Assembly (NCBI GenBank): GCA_023078685.1
Contig: JALGAS010000002.1
Coordinates: 1,240,001-1,304,000, forward strand
Reading direction: 5' to 3'
Length of the DNA: 64,000 nucleotides
DNA from: Neopestalotiopsis rosae
Taxonomy: Eukaryota > Ascomycota > Sordariomycetes > Amphisphaeriales > Sporocadaceae
The notes under the pieces are model-generated. The model saw only the letters and a program-made list of their open reading frames with translations. It ran no database searches and was not told the DNA's origin. This document shows, one piece after another, positions 13,784 through 22,860 of the stretch. Made by a program: the position numbers and the translations under genes. Each line of letters opens with the position of its first letter. Position 1 is the first letter of the stretch.

Positions 13784-14402
13784 TCATGCAATATATATAG
13801 TGACCCGGCAGACGCAGACAAAGTGCCTTGAAGTCCTCGCCTTTTTGTCGAGAAGCGTGGGCACATTGACGAGTCGTCATCTACAACCACAGTACTTCCA
13901 GCCTACTTCATCCTATATATGTTTTGGACATGCCTGTTATTCATCATTGATCAGGCATAGCTCATCATAGTAGATTAGCTGATCCAAGCATAATGCTAGA
14001 TCAAAAAGACACTACACTACGTCTCGTCTCGTACCATATCAATATCAAAATAACTCATGTCCGGTGAACTTTGCCATCAAGAGCACCTGAACAGACTCGG
14101 AGATCAGATGGCAGTCTCTAAGGGCGTACCCACACAATCACAAGACGAATTCCTCCAATTTCAGAGTTCTGAGGTAGAGCTAGGGATGAGATGGTTTGGA
14201 GTCACCCAGCAATTCACCTTTTGTGAGCGCTACACATGGCAGTCATACTTGTGGGGCCTGTTGATGGATTCAAATAAGTAACAAACATATTACCAAATCT
14301 TGCCACTTGTGGAATAATTATCTTCATGCAACGTCTGACTTACTTCTTGGCAGTCTCAGATTCCAACTCTTGTTTCCCCTGCTACTTTGCTTCCAAGAAA
14401 CG

Positions 14403-14883
14403 CTACAATACGTACTGCACAGGCATTGGCTCTACTTCTGCGTCACCGCGGTTCCATTCGATTAGAACAGTGAACCAAATGTTGACACTGGTCGGAGTGA
14501 GAGCTGTGGCTGCGTTCACGCTTGTCCCGCCATATGTTATAAGCATCACGTAGAACAAAAATGGTGGGACCACAACTAGCAATGGTCGCCTATAGTAACG
14601 GATCAGTGAGCGGTGGGACTTAGTAATACTAGGGATGCTGGGTTGTTCGGCCTTCTCGTACAATAGCAATTGTTTTGTCCTCAAGCGGGGCAGGGCTGGG
14701 GGATTTAGAAGAAGAATAAAAAAAGTTTACCTCACAATGTTTTCCAAGTCTATCAATGCGAGCGATATTCCACAAGTCAGCCAGACAATGTAAGCACTGC
14801 GATCAACCATATATTAGTATGGAGAGTCGAGATATTTACCGATCCGCCATCTGGGACTACCATGGCCAACAGAAATTTTTGAA

Positions 14884-14922
<39 letters not shown>

Positions 14923-15230
14923 AGTAATAAGGAAAAAGAATACTGAAAGAAAAAGAAACATGTAGAACGTGGTCGACCAAGGTGAAGCATCCGATAAAAG
15001 TGATTGTATCAAATCATTAAAAAGTCAGAAAACGATGAGATAGTCACAGCTTGAAGCTCAGAGTGTGAAGAATACTTAGTGAATTGGGGAGAAAGAAGAG
15101 GAAGTGTTCACCTTATCGACACTATTCTCACCCATTGCTCCCTATCTTGATGCGAAGAGGCAAGGAGAACCACTTGGCTAGACGACCAGATGATGATATG
15201 GAGCAATGTACCAATCCATTGAGAAGCCAT
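14403..15230 (-). CDS. Candidate four-exon membrane protein gene (tentative)
   Basis: I do not recognise this protein. The exons 15230-15132, 14856-14840, 14796-14731 and 14589-14403 join in phase to 122 residues. The donors are GTGAGA, GTAAAT and GTAAAC; the acceptors are GTAG, GCAG with a TACTAAT branch, and TATAG. The product starts MASQWIGTLLHIIIWSSSQ and has three hydrophobic stretches, including AYIVWLTCGISLALIDL and PLLVVVPPFLFYVMLI. The second exon is only 17 nt and the 275 bp first intron contains the 38-base G run. A GTACGT donor at 14415 and a further GTAAGT downstream suggest the true 3' end may lie beyond 14403. It may also start at the internal ATG in exon 2, or be a relic. Confidence 0.33.
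14884..14921. repeat. Homopolymer of 38 G
   Basis: An unbroken run of 38 G residues lies between GAA and GAAGTAATAA. Runs of this length are rare in nuclear DNA and prone to sequencing and assembly error, so the true length is uncertain. Confidence 0.95.
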
Positions 15231-15716
15231 GCTACAGCATCGAGGCGGCTTTGATGTTCGAATTTTGTTGATCAATGTTGGAAAAGTGCAAGAGGCTCGG
15301 GGTATCGATTCAGTGAGTTATCTGGAGGTTGTGTCTGCTAATCGTCTTGCTCAATGTTCTGTACCCCACAAGAGAACTTTGAAAATTTCAAATTGGCGCA
15401 TGTCACACTCCTTTAGTATCTGATAGCCTACTCTTATATCTTTTTTTACAAGTACGACAGGTCGAGGTATGGACCAAAGAAATCAAGCTAAAGTAATCTG
15501 TATTCTGCGCCTCCAGGATTATAAACGCTAGATCGTTCCTGTCCTGGCTTTGCCCAGACTGCACAAATTCTCAACTCAACGCCAGAGGGTAGACGCAATG
15601 CTATTGCGTTCACCCCTAGTGGGTAGGACAGACCTGTACCCTGAAGTACAGACTTATACTCCGCCGTCAATTAATGTGGCTGCTTGCTGGTGTGCTGTTA
15701 TTGACGATGACGGTGC

Positions 15717-15790
15717 CTATGCGGTTTGACGCCGCGTCTAACTGCTCATCATAGTGTGCCTGTTCCCCACTATGCGGTTTGACGCCGCGT
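15717..15790. promoter_or_regulatory. Two identical 21-bp repeats, each containing CGG-N7-CCG
   Basis: Copies at 15717-15737 and 15770-15790 match exactly. Each carries CGG TTTGACG CCG, an inverted triplet pair of the kind dimeric Zn2Cys6 factors bind. The centre-to-centre distance of 53 bp is close to five helical turns, so the sites face the same way. They lie about 0.5 kb upstream of the candidate minus-strand gene that starts at 15230. The regulatory function is inferred. Confidence 0.45.
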
Positions 15791-15938
15791 TTAAAGTGAT
15801 TACCGTGGTGATGCCTGTTCTCCATCCACCATTTGATCCAGTGATCAAGCTTGCTCTGAACAGTCTCAAGTTGTATTGCATATGCCGTGCTTCGGGGCCT
15901 ATCAGAGCGCTCCCTTCCTGCGTGGATTTATTTGCGCT

Positions 15939-16421
15939 CTACTTTGGGTTGAATGCATGAATAATTCGAAAGTATTCTGCATACGGACGGTGCTTATCCT
16001 CGTGCGATTGCAGTACTTCTTTTGTGTACTCCGTAGGCCCTGTATAATATGCTTTGCTCCTGTCGTGTTTTCCATGCTTACCTACGATAAAGCCCTGTGC
16101 TGAATAGTACTCTCGGGGCATGCATGCTAAGGCGGACTTCTAAGCCATCTGCTGAGATGTCCTTAATTTGTACCGCCGCAAAGCTACCATCAAACGACAG
16201 CATGTCGCTCCACACCAACTCTCGGAAAAGAGTGGGATTGTCAGAAATCTAAACTGATTCCATACAGCATCAAAAGAGCAGCATTTCGACAATACAGAAG
16301 TGCTGTAATCGTTCATGAAACGGAAGTAGCTTGAAGAACCAGCAACGTTTTCGCACACGACATCAGGAGCACGCACTACATATGTTGAATACTTTTGAGC
16401 CTCGTACCTTGCCTTGACCAG
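15939..16421 (-). pseudogene. Coding-like exon pair and overlapping frame, unidentified
   Basis: On the minus strand 16421-16266 reads in one frame after a GCATTAG acceptor (LVKARYEAQKYSTYVVRAP and on). It can splice (GTATGG donor, CTGAC branch) to 16218-16082, which reads LVWSDMLSFDGSFAAVQIKD and ends at AG|GTAAGC. The next frame over, from 16121 to 15939, is also coding-like (KAYYTGPTEYTKEVLQSHED) and ends in a stop. Two overlapping plausible frames suggest a frameshifted relic or an unresolved intron. No family is recognised. Confidence 0.25.
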
Positions 16422-17443
16422 CTAATGCCTGATGAATGGTTACCCAGCAGCAAGTCCTCGTCGGCTCCATTCCGCCTACCCTATAGACCTATCGGTTTCT
16501 TATCGATGATCCCGATTGCCCCCATCCGCTCGCGGTCAGGATCATTACACGGTAGCTTTGGGTAGGTAGGTAACAGGTAGTTCGAATACTCCGAGACTGA
16601 ACAGGACATAGGGACAGCAGCTCGACGATCGATTTGATGTATCTGAAGTGCCTACGACTAAATGCAGGGATTAGCTCGGTGAGCGCGATCTGAAAATACA
16701 GACACTGTGCCGGCCCCGCATTGTATTGATGACCATTTTGCCCAGTCTATTACAGAGAGGACAAGCTGACCAGATGATCTAATAACCCTGTAGTATAATG
16801 ATGATCGTGAAAAGAACCACTTGAATGGAAGTGCGACGCTTCAAAAATGTACTCAGCAAAGGACACTTGAATTATTTGACTTAGTATGACTAGATACTCA
16901 GTATAGGGCAGTTTGTGGTCGGAGCGTTGACCTAGTATAGTTTGTACACAGCTCCCTGGGTAATTGAGAGCGTTTCGAACTTGGACAAGGACCATGATGT
17001 AATCTTTAAGGTACATGTCTATATACAAGGGCAACGGTCTAAGTACCATGTAAATAGTTTGACCCAGGGCCATGACACGTCGGGCACACGCGTGCTCTGC
17101 AGATAAGTCCAATTCGACCAGCCGGCCAAGGATTTCCTGGTGTCAGAACCCGGTTTGACGGGCAGGTCGATCTTGGAGGCCCTTTCTGCCCTTTCAGCAC
17201 TGCCGCACTGGTCCCACTCCCGTGCCACAGAGTACCACCCGTTACGCCCGTCTGAGGTGCATGGGAAGTCGGACAAGCTATGCCAGTGCTTGCATACAAT
17301 CAGACCTCAAGGAGGCTCCCGTTCTGACCGCCCGTCGCAACCCCTCATCCAATGTTCGATCCGACTAAGCGTAGAGCTTGATTGATACAGATGCTGGATC
17401 TCATTGGTTCATAGCCCACCAGCGCACCGTTCGTAGACCATGA

Positions 17444-18148
17444 TCATGTCTTGGATGGCAAAGTGTAGACTGCATTTCTTTTGGTGTCTTGCACAAAATA
17501 TTTCCGTGTTCTTACACGATTGTTGAAGTAGTGCGCTGTGCAACCATACCTTGACGCTGCTGATGCGAGATATCTGAAATGTAGCTCCATCACTGTATTC
17601 ACGAGATGATCAATTGCGGCAAGGGAGACACGAGATCCAGGCTGCCAATGTTTGTATATGCTGGCATATATCACTTGTATCGTGAATAATTTGTACGAGG
17701 TGTCGCTGCTGCAAGGCTCAACGGGGACTCTCACATATCCCATCCTGGAGATCTGGCAGTACATAGCGGGGCTAGAGGCTATTATCGCGTACATGCTCTA
17801 TCGCTCTACCACGGAGTTGATCGAGACGACGGTCTGTAAGCAAACAACAAGGCTGTATGGAATGATCTATCTTATGATAGAGCGGGCATTTGATACCGAT
17901 TATTAGAGGTAAACCGACCTCCAAGATATGATACACAAAATGACATGTTCTTTGTAAGTAGTGGAGGGTAAGGAATATATATCTTTTTGGTCGCGAGGCA
18001 TTAGCATTTTTGGTAATAAAAATTTCATTGACTGTGAGACCAACCCTATGATTCCCCAAGTGTAGAACGTAAGCCGCTTATAATTGATGATTCCGGCATC
18101 GACGTGTAGTGACGTTTCGTAAAGTCGTTGGCTTTTGCCAGGCGTCAT
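17444..18148 (-). pseudogene. Coding-like stretches, unidentified
   Basis: Three partly overlapping minus-strand frames look coding. The frame from 18148 begins MTPGKSQRLYETSLHVDAG; a middle piece near 17800-17850 reads RRLDQLRGRAIEHVRDN; a third at 17794-17444 contains GSRVSLAAIDHLVNTVMELH and then an AG|GTATGG donor. I could not join them into one in-phase model, so they may be exons of an unrecognised gene or a decayed one. Confidence 0.2.
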
Positions 18149-18331
18149 GCAATAGCGTTCTCAAGTGGGATCCGCGATCGCTAGATGTGAGTATGTAGGC
18201 GACTTGTACTCTCCCAAATCGACCCTATAGCAGAAAATAAACGCCAGTAGACTGCTGCCAAGTGACGTGTTCGCATAAGGGACAATATTCCTTCCAGGAA
18301 TCCGAGACCAAACTCGCACGTGGTCTTATCA

Positions 18332-18872
18332 TTAATAACGATATCGTGTGGAGTAGTCCTTGGGACTAACGACAAGACCACGACCCTTCTTGGCGCCCTT
18401 ATAAATGGTCTCACAGATATCGATAAGCTCCTGCTTGTCTTCGAGGACAAAGTTGAGCTTGTTGTTGTTACCGGTTCCCAAATCGATCATCATGTGCTTG
18501 TTGCGGAAGAACCACATAATGGTGCAAGGGTCGTAGAGCTCGTACATTTGGTTGAAATCGGGTACCTGGTCGATATCGCAGAGATAGATGACGCAGAAGT
18601 TCTTGACCTTTTCGGCAATTTTGTAAAGCACCTCTACACGAGTTGGATAATAGGTTAGCTTATTCTTTTGCCAGAGCCGACCAGGTGTGAACCAGGCGAT
18701 AAACGGGACAGACAAGGCTTGCGCAATTAGAACCGTACTCACCATCCTGCTTCATACAGTCGGGATCCCAGTCGCGACCGAATCGGATGCAAACCAGTCT
18801 CTCTTCTTCACTCAGAATGGCCTGGTCGACGTGCCAGCCGGTGGTGAGATGAGGGAGGACGACGGAACCCAT
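18332..18872 (-). CDS. dib1: U5 snRNP thioredoxin-like protein Dib1/Dim1 (TXNL4A)
   Basis: This is a core component of the U4/U6.U5 tri-snRNP needed for pre-mRNA splicing and, in fission yeast, for mitosis. Exons 18872-18743 and 18633-18332 give 143 residues, the usual length of the family, with the highly conserved blocks LPHLTTGWHVDQAI, RFGRDWDPDCMKQDEVL, FNQMYELYDPCTIMWFFRNK and DLGTGNNNKLNF. The 109 bp intron (GTGAGT donor, GCTAAC branch, GTGTAG acceptor) interrupts the codon for Glu44. Family members have a thioredoxin fold without the redox CXXC pair, and none is seen here. It diverges from urb1, so one region probably drives both. Confidence 0.98.
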
Positions 18873-19467
18873 GGCTCGTAATATTGGTTGGTATCCGAGG
18901 CGTTTGAGTAGGCGCGAATGAAGTCGTACTTGGTATCGTTGGTTCTCTGCGTCTCGAATTGTCTGAAGATGGTCGCTTGATACGTCGCCGTTGCGGTGGG
19001 TGGCTAGCGAGTGTCGGCCAGGAATATGGAAAAGGCAGAAGAAGAGCGAAGATTGAAGTCTGACGGATTGTTGGACTAAGGTATCAACGTTACCTAATGT
19101 ACATAACGGAGCCTCAAGTGCAGCTAAAAATCTGGCGGGGCGCAAAACAGTTCCGTTGTGGAGCAGCGCGGGGTGCAGCTCAGCCCAGCGATTCCTCTTA
19201 TCAGGCAAGCGGTCAAAATTTTCTAGAGAAGTCGGGTGGCAGAATCTTGCAACTTTCATAGCGCCCAGAGTTCATCGTTCGAATCCTTGCGACAAGCGCA
19301 TTCTCTATATTTTCTTCTGGTGGATATATCTTCTTGAGTTGTTACCTTTTCCCAGCCTTCAATCGCATGTAAAATCTCAAGCGCCTGCGATTCTGCTATC
19401 AAAAGGGCCTCCTCCCGACATTTGCAACCGCACCACCACCGCTACCAACGTTGGTCCAACTTTCAAG
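18873..19467. promoter_or_regulatory. Shared divergent promoter of dib1 and urb1
   Basis: These 595 bases separate the two start codons. The reading frame of urb1 stays open upstream to 19156, but that part lacks family similarity and the conserved protein starts at 19468. I see no TATA box that I would call with confidence. Confidence 0.6.
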
Positions 19468-22400
19468 ATGAAGCGGAAGCACGGGCAGGGTGTGCCCGAC
19501 CAGAATGATACCTCCCAGCCGCCGAAGCGCAAGCGAAACATTGTCATCGAGGCCCCCACATCCGAGGAAGTGTACGATGCGAGGCAGCTTCGCCAGCTCC
19601 TGACTTTCGACCAAAACCTTCAAACTGCCCGACATGGCTTGCAGTCGTTCAAGAACCTGCTTGACAGCACTGTCAACGAGGATGGCTCAAAGAATCAGGC
19701 CAAGGTTGCAATTGTCACTCAATACCTCGAGATCACGAAACCCAGAGAGTTTGAGGGTGAAGTCCCTATATACCTGGCCGACATTATGGAGATCTGGAGC
19801 ATGGCTTCGCAAATGGGCAACGAGAACGTCATGTCAGCCGTCGCGGTTGTCTTGGCGCTCCTGTTGAGGCTCATCTCTTCGGACATCGACCTTGTCGAGT
19901 TTGGTTTGGGCATCGGACGTACCATTTTGCAAAAGAGGCAGCAAGAATTACTCTCCAAGAATTTGTCTGCAGACAAGGGCAAAGATTTCATAATCTCACC
20001 GACACTCAGATTAGTCAGGGAAGTCTTGTGCGTGGACGGTGGCGCCTTGGCTGTAACTGCATTCCGGGCGAGAAACTACACATTCAAGTCCCTAGCGAGG
20101 AATATGGGGCTGCGATTCCTTGGCGACGGTGTGGAAGACCCGAAACGGCCCAGTGTACGGACAAATGCAGTACGAGTCTTGCTGGCAAGCTTGAAATATC
20201 TTCACGCTGAAGCCAAAAGAGATCTTCTCTCTCAGAAGGATGTCGTTGCTGCGCTCATGAGAGGGATCAAGGAAGACCCTCCGTATCTCGTCTTTGATAT
20301 CTTGAGCACTCTGAGAAGCTCCGTCGTTCTCGACCAGAAACTCTCCAAAGACGCCAAAATCAGGATTTTGAACTCGCAGTCTTTGATTCGCATCGCATCT
20401 CTTTATACATATCATCATGCCCAAGCACCTGGCGATGACAAGCAGTCAGTAGAGGACGCGGCGCATGATTTCCTCTTGGCCGCATGTACTACCACAACAG
20501 CTGGTATACTCCGTGCTCAGCGTGGATATTACCCCGACGGCATCGACCCAGAAAGCCGGAGCAATACCGAGAATGATGAGAACGACGCCGACGGCCTGGA
20601 AAACGTTCCTTGGATGGACAAGTTTACTGATGAAGTGCCCGTGCGTAATCTTCTACTAGCTGAATTCATCCAGACCCTGAAGCCATGGTCAAGTTTGAAG
20701 CAAAATGAACTCTTGGTGGCCATCTTCCGTGCCTGTCCGGAACTCGTGTCCAACTACTTTGCCAACAAGAGATCTTTTAGCTTTGATCCCAAGCTTTCGG
20801 CAACCTGGATAGGATACTCAACCTTGCTCTTCAACACGATTCTGTCAGAGGTCCCCACGTACTTTGGGCACTCCAAGAAATTTGCGAGGACACCACCTCC
20901 GACTGCTGTTGTGCTTGGCAATATCTTGCCGCTCCCGCTCGACCTCAAGGCAATCACCAAGTGCCTCGTCCACAAGTCGAAGCTTATTTCGTTTTTCGCG
21001 GTACGATTACTTGTGGTGGCTCTTGAGAAACTGTACAAGGTTCTTGACATGTACAACAAGGCTGCTGGAGCCTCCACAAATCTATGGCACCAAGCCAGCC
21101 GCAGGCTCATCGACGAGTTCTGTCAGAGAGTGCCCAGCCTCAAGGATGTCATTGGTACATATCGTGGCATATCAGACGATGATCTTCTTCAGAGGGATGC
21201 TGCTAGTCGTCTGTTGGTCTTGTACCATGAAATTATACCGCAAGCCGCCCTCGCAGCCAAGTACGATTTCTCGGCCATGCTGTCTGCTGCTATCAAGCGT
21301 GTCGATGCCGTCGAGTCAGACACAGAAGCACCCATGCGCATGATCGAGCTGGAAAATCTATTCACTACGGCTAGATACTCCCCAGGCATGAAATGGTTTG
21401 CTAAAAGCAAGGAGTCGCCGACATCTCCATTCATCACGCTATTCAAGCTTTACGTTGAGAATGCGCAAGGTCTGAATGCCGCAAATGTCACAAAGGTGTT
21501 GCAATTTGTGGCCGAGGAGCACGAACTTGTTCCTCGTCAGCTAGAGATGTCAAGTCTCCAGCCTCTCTTGGCCGCCTTCAAGAGTTCTGGGTCTGTCGCC
21601 CCTGAGCTTTGGCTATTCTTAGACAACTGCGTGGAACGGTGTGCCAGGGCGCCTATCCGGTACATGGAGATGATATATGAACTGTTGGAAAGCGCTGAAG
21701 CAGCACCAGAAGCACCGCTGAGTCCTCTGATGATGACAATTGCGGAACAATTGCCTTACTTCATGAAGTCGGCACCCGAAAGTCTTCACACAGACCTGGC
21801 AAAAATATTATCCACATATCTGGGCTATTCACGGGCAGCAGGGGTGAAGAAGTCACTGCTCAAGGTAGTCTTGAGTAGATTCAAGGAATCCTTCAGAGAA
21901 TCCAAAACAGCTCAAAAGCACTTGGCAATTGAAGCACCAGAAGCATCAACAGATGCCATGGATTTGGACGACACTACTTCCGAGAAGGAAACTATTCCCA
22001 CCCCGGCAACCAAGGCCCAGACAAGCCAGGATCAGTTGGAGGAGGCGCTCGCAGTTCCCATCGTGGCAAGCAAGGACAACAGCGCATTGATGAAGTGGAT
22101 TACGAAATCGACGGAAGAACTCGTCGAAGAAGGCTATGCCGCATCTGTAGTGTGGCTGCTTGCCTCGGAACACCCCAGTATTCGCAAAGAAGCCTTGACC
22201 ACTATCGCCAAGATAGCTGCAAAGATCAAGGAGTCGACATACGAAGAGAACGAGCAGGTCTGGCTTCTGCTATCCGAGTTGATTGAGACAGTCAAGGAAA
22301 ATGAGGGCACGGTCCTGCCAAACACAATTCTGGCTTTTGTGTGCCGAGCACTTGACATCATCAGGAATCCCACCCACTGCCTTTATCCCAAGGTCAATAC

Positions 22401-22860
22401 ATTCTTGACCCGTGGTCCTAACTGGGACTTGGGCAAGATCCCCTTGGTGCACGATATCCTCCAAGAGGGTCCCACCGACGACAGCACCTACTATACCGAG
22501 GTCAGCTGGCTGCTGTCCTACCTGCTCGACGCCATTCGCGCGTCTGGAGATGTGAGTCTTCTGCACAGGCGTAAAGTGTTTGAGCGCATCTTCTCCTTAT
22601 ATTGCAATCCCTACATGGGACCGAATTTGCGCAACCAGATATTGCGCATTATATACAGAGTCAGCACGATCCCAGAAGGAAGCGACACACTCATGACGCG
22701 CTTTGGAGCAACGAGTTGGCTGGGGCTGCAGAAAGCGACGGCTGGCGAAGATGTAGGGATCTACCAGGCGTTGATACTCAGATTATGGAAGACGTGCGAT
22801 CAAAAGAGACTTGGAAGCTGGAGCCGAGACTCCATTCGTGCTTTGGCTGGGGAGTCATGA
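19468..22860 (+). CDS. urb1: Nucleolar pre-ribosome-associated protein Urb1/Npa1
   Basis: This large helical-repeat protein acts in the earliest nucleolar pre-60S particles and is required for 25S/28S rRNA maturation. The single-exon CDS from the ATG at 19468 encodes 1130 residues. It opens with a basic stretch (PPKRKRN) that could be a nuclear localisation signal. The N-terminal Npa1-type domain spans roughly residues 40-400 (FDQNLQTARHGLQSFKNLLD, RSVRTNAVRVLL). The conserved C-terminal Urb1 block is near residues 880-1060 (YLLDAIRASGDVSLLHRRKV, GPNLRNQILRIIY). I chose this start because the in-frame extension back to 19156 is unlike the family. It is divergently paired with dib1. Confidence 0.93.
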   Translation: MKRKHGQGVPDQNDTSQPPKRKRNIVIEAPTSEEVYDARQLRQLLTFDQNLQTARHGLQSFKNLLDSTVNEDGSKNQAKVAIVTQYLEITKPREFEGEVPIYLADIMEIWSMASQMGNENVMSAVAVVLALLLRLISSDIDLVEFGLGIGRTILQKRQQELLSKNLSADKGKDFIISPTLRLVREVLCVDGGALAVTAFRARNYTFKSLARNMGLRFLGDGVEDPKRPSVRTNAVRVLLASLKYLHAEAKRDLLSQKDVVAALMRGIKEDPPYLVFDILSTLRSSVVLDQKLSKDAKIRILNSQSLIRIASLYTYHHAQAPGDDKQSVEDAAHDFLLAACTTTTAGILRAQRGYYPDGIDPESRSNTENDENDADGLENVPWMDKFTDEVPVRNLLLAEFIQTLKPWSSLKQNELLVAIFRACPELVSNYFANKRSFSFDPKLSATWIGYSTLLFNTILSEVPTYFGHSKKFARTPPPTAVVLGNILPLPLDLKAITKCLVHKSKLISFFAVRLLVVALEKLYKVLDMYNKAAGASTNLWHQASRRLIDEFCQRVPSLKDVIGTYRGISDDDLLQRDAASRLLVLYHEIIPQAALAAKYDFSAMLSAAIKRVDAVESDTEAPMRMIELENLFTTARYSPGMKWFAKSKESPTSPFITLFKLYVENAQGLNAANVTKVLQFVAEEHELVPRQLEMSSLQPLLAAFKSSGSVAPELWLFLDNCVERCARAPIRYMEMIYELLESAEAAPEAPLSPLMMTIAEQLPYFMKSAPESLHTDLAKILSTYLGYSRAAGVKKSLLKVVLSRFKESFRESKTAQKHLAIEAPEASTDAMDLDDTTSEKETIPTPATKAQTSQDQLEEALAVPIVASKDNSALMKWITKSTEELVEEGYAASVVWLLASEHPSIRKEALTTIAKIAAKIKESTYEENEQVWLLLSELIETVKENEGTVLPNTILAFVCRALDIIRNPTHCLYPKVNTFLTRGPNWDLGKIPLVHDILQEGPTDDSTYYTEVSWLLSYLLDAIRASGDVSLLHRRKVFERIFSLYCNPYMGPNLRNQILRIIYRVSTIPEGSDTLMTRFGATSWLGLQKATAGEDVGIYQALILRLWKTCDQKRLGSWSRDSIRALAGES

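Larger units (their letters stand above)
13208..18331. other. 5.1 kb block without long ORFs; holds coding-like minus-strand fragments
   Basis: There is no ORF above about 125 codons here, yet several minus-strand stretches read like exons: 13595-13783, 14403-15230, 15939-16421 and 17444-18148. The block also contains a 38-base G run and two copies of a 21-bp direct repeat. It could be decayed genes, a small group of intron-rich genes, or both. The individual stretches are listed separately where I could model them. Confidence 0.5.

Noticed and set aside
19262..19300. tRNA-like T-arm (GTTCGAATCC)
   Set aside because: The flanking bases do not form a T stem and no acceptor or anticodon arm could be folded around it.
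19156..19467. N-terminal 104-residue extension of Urb1
   Set aside because: It is open by chance in the shared promoter and has no similarity to the family; the ATG at 19468 is followed at once by conserved sequence.
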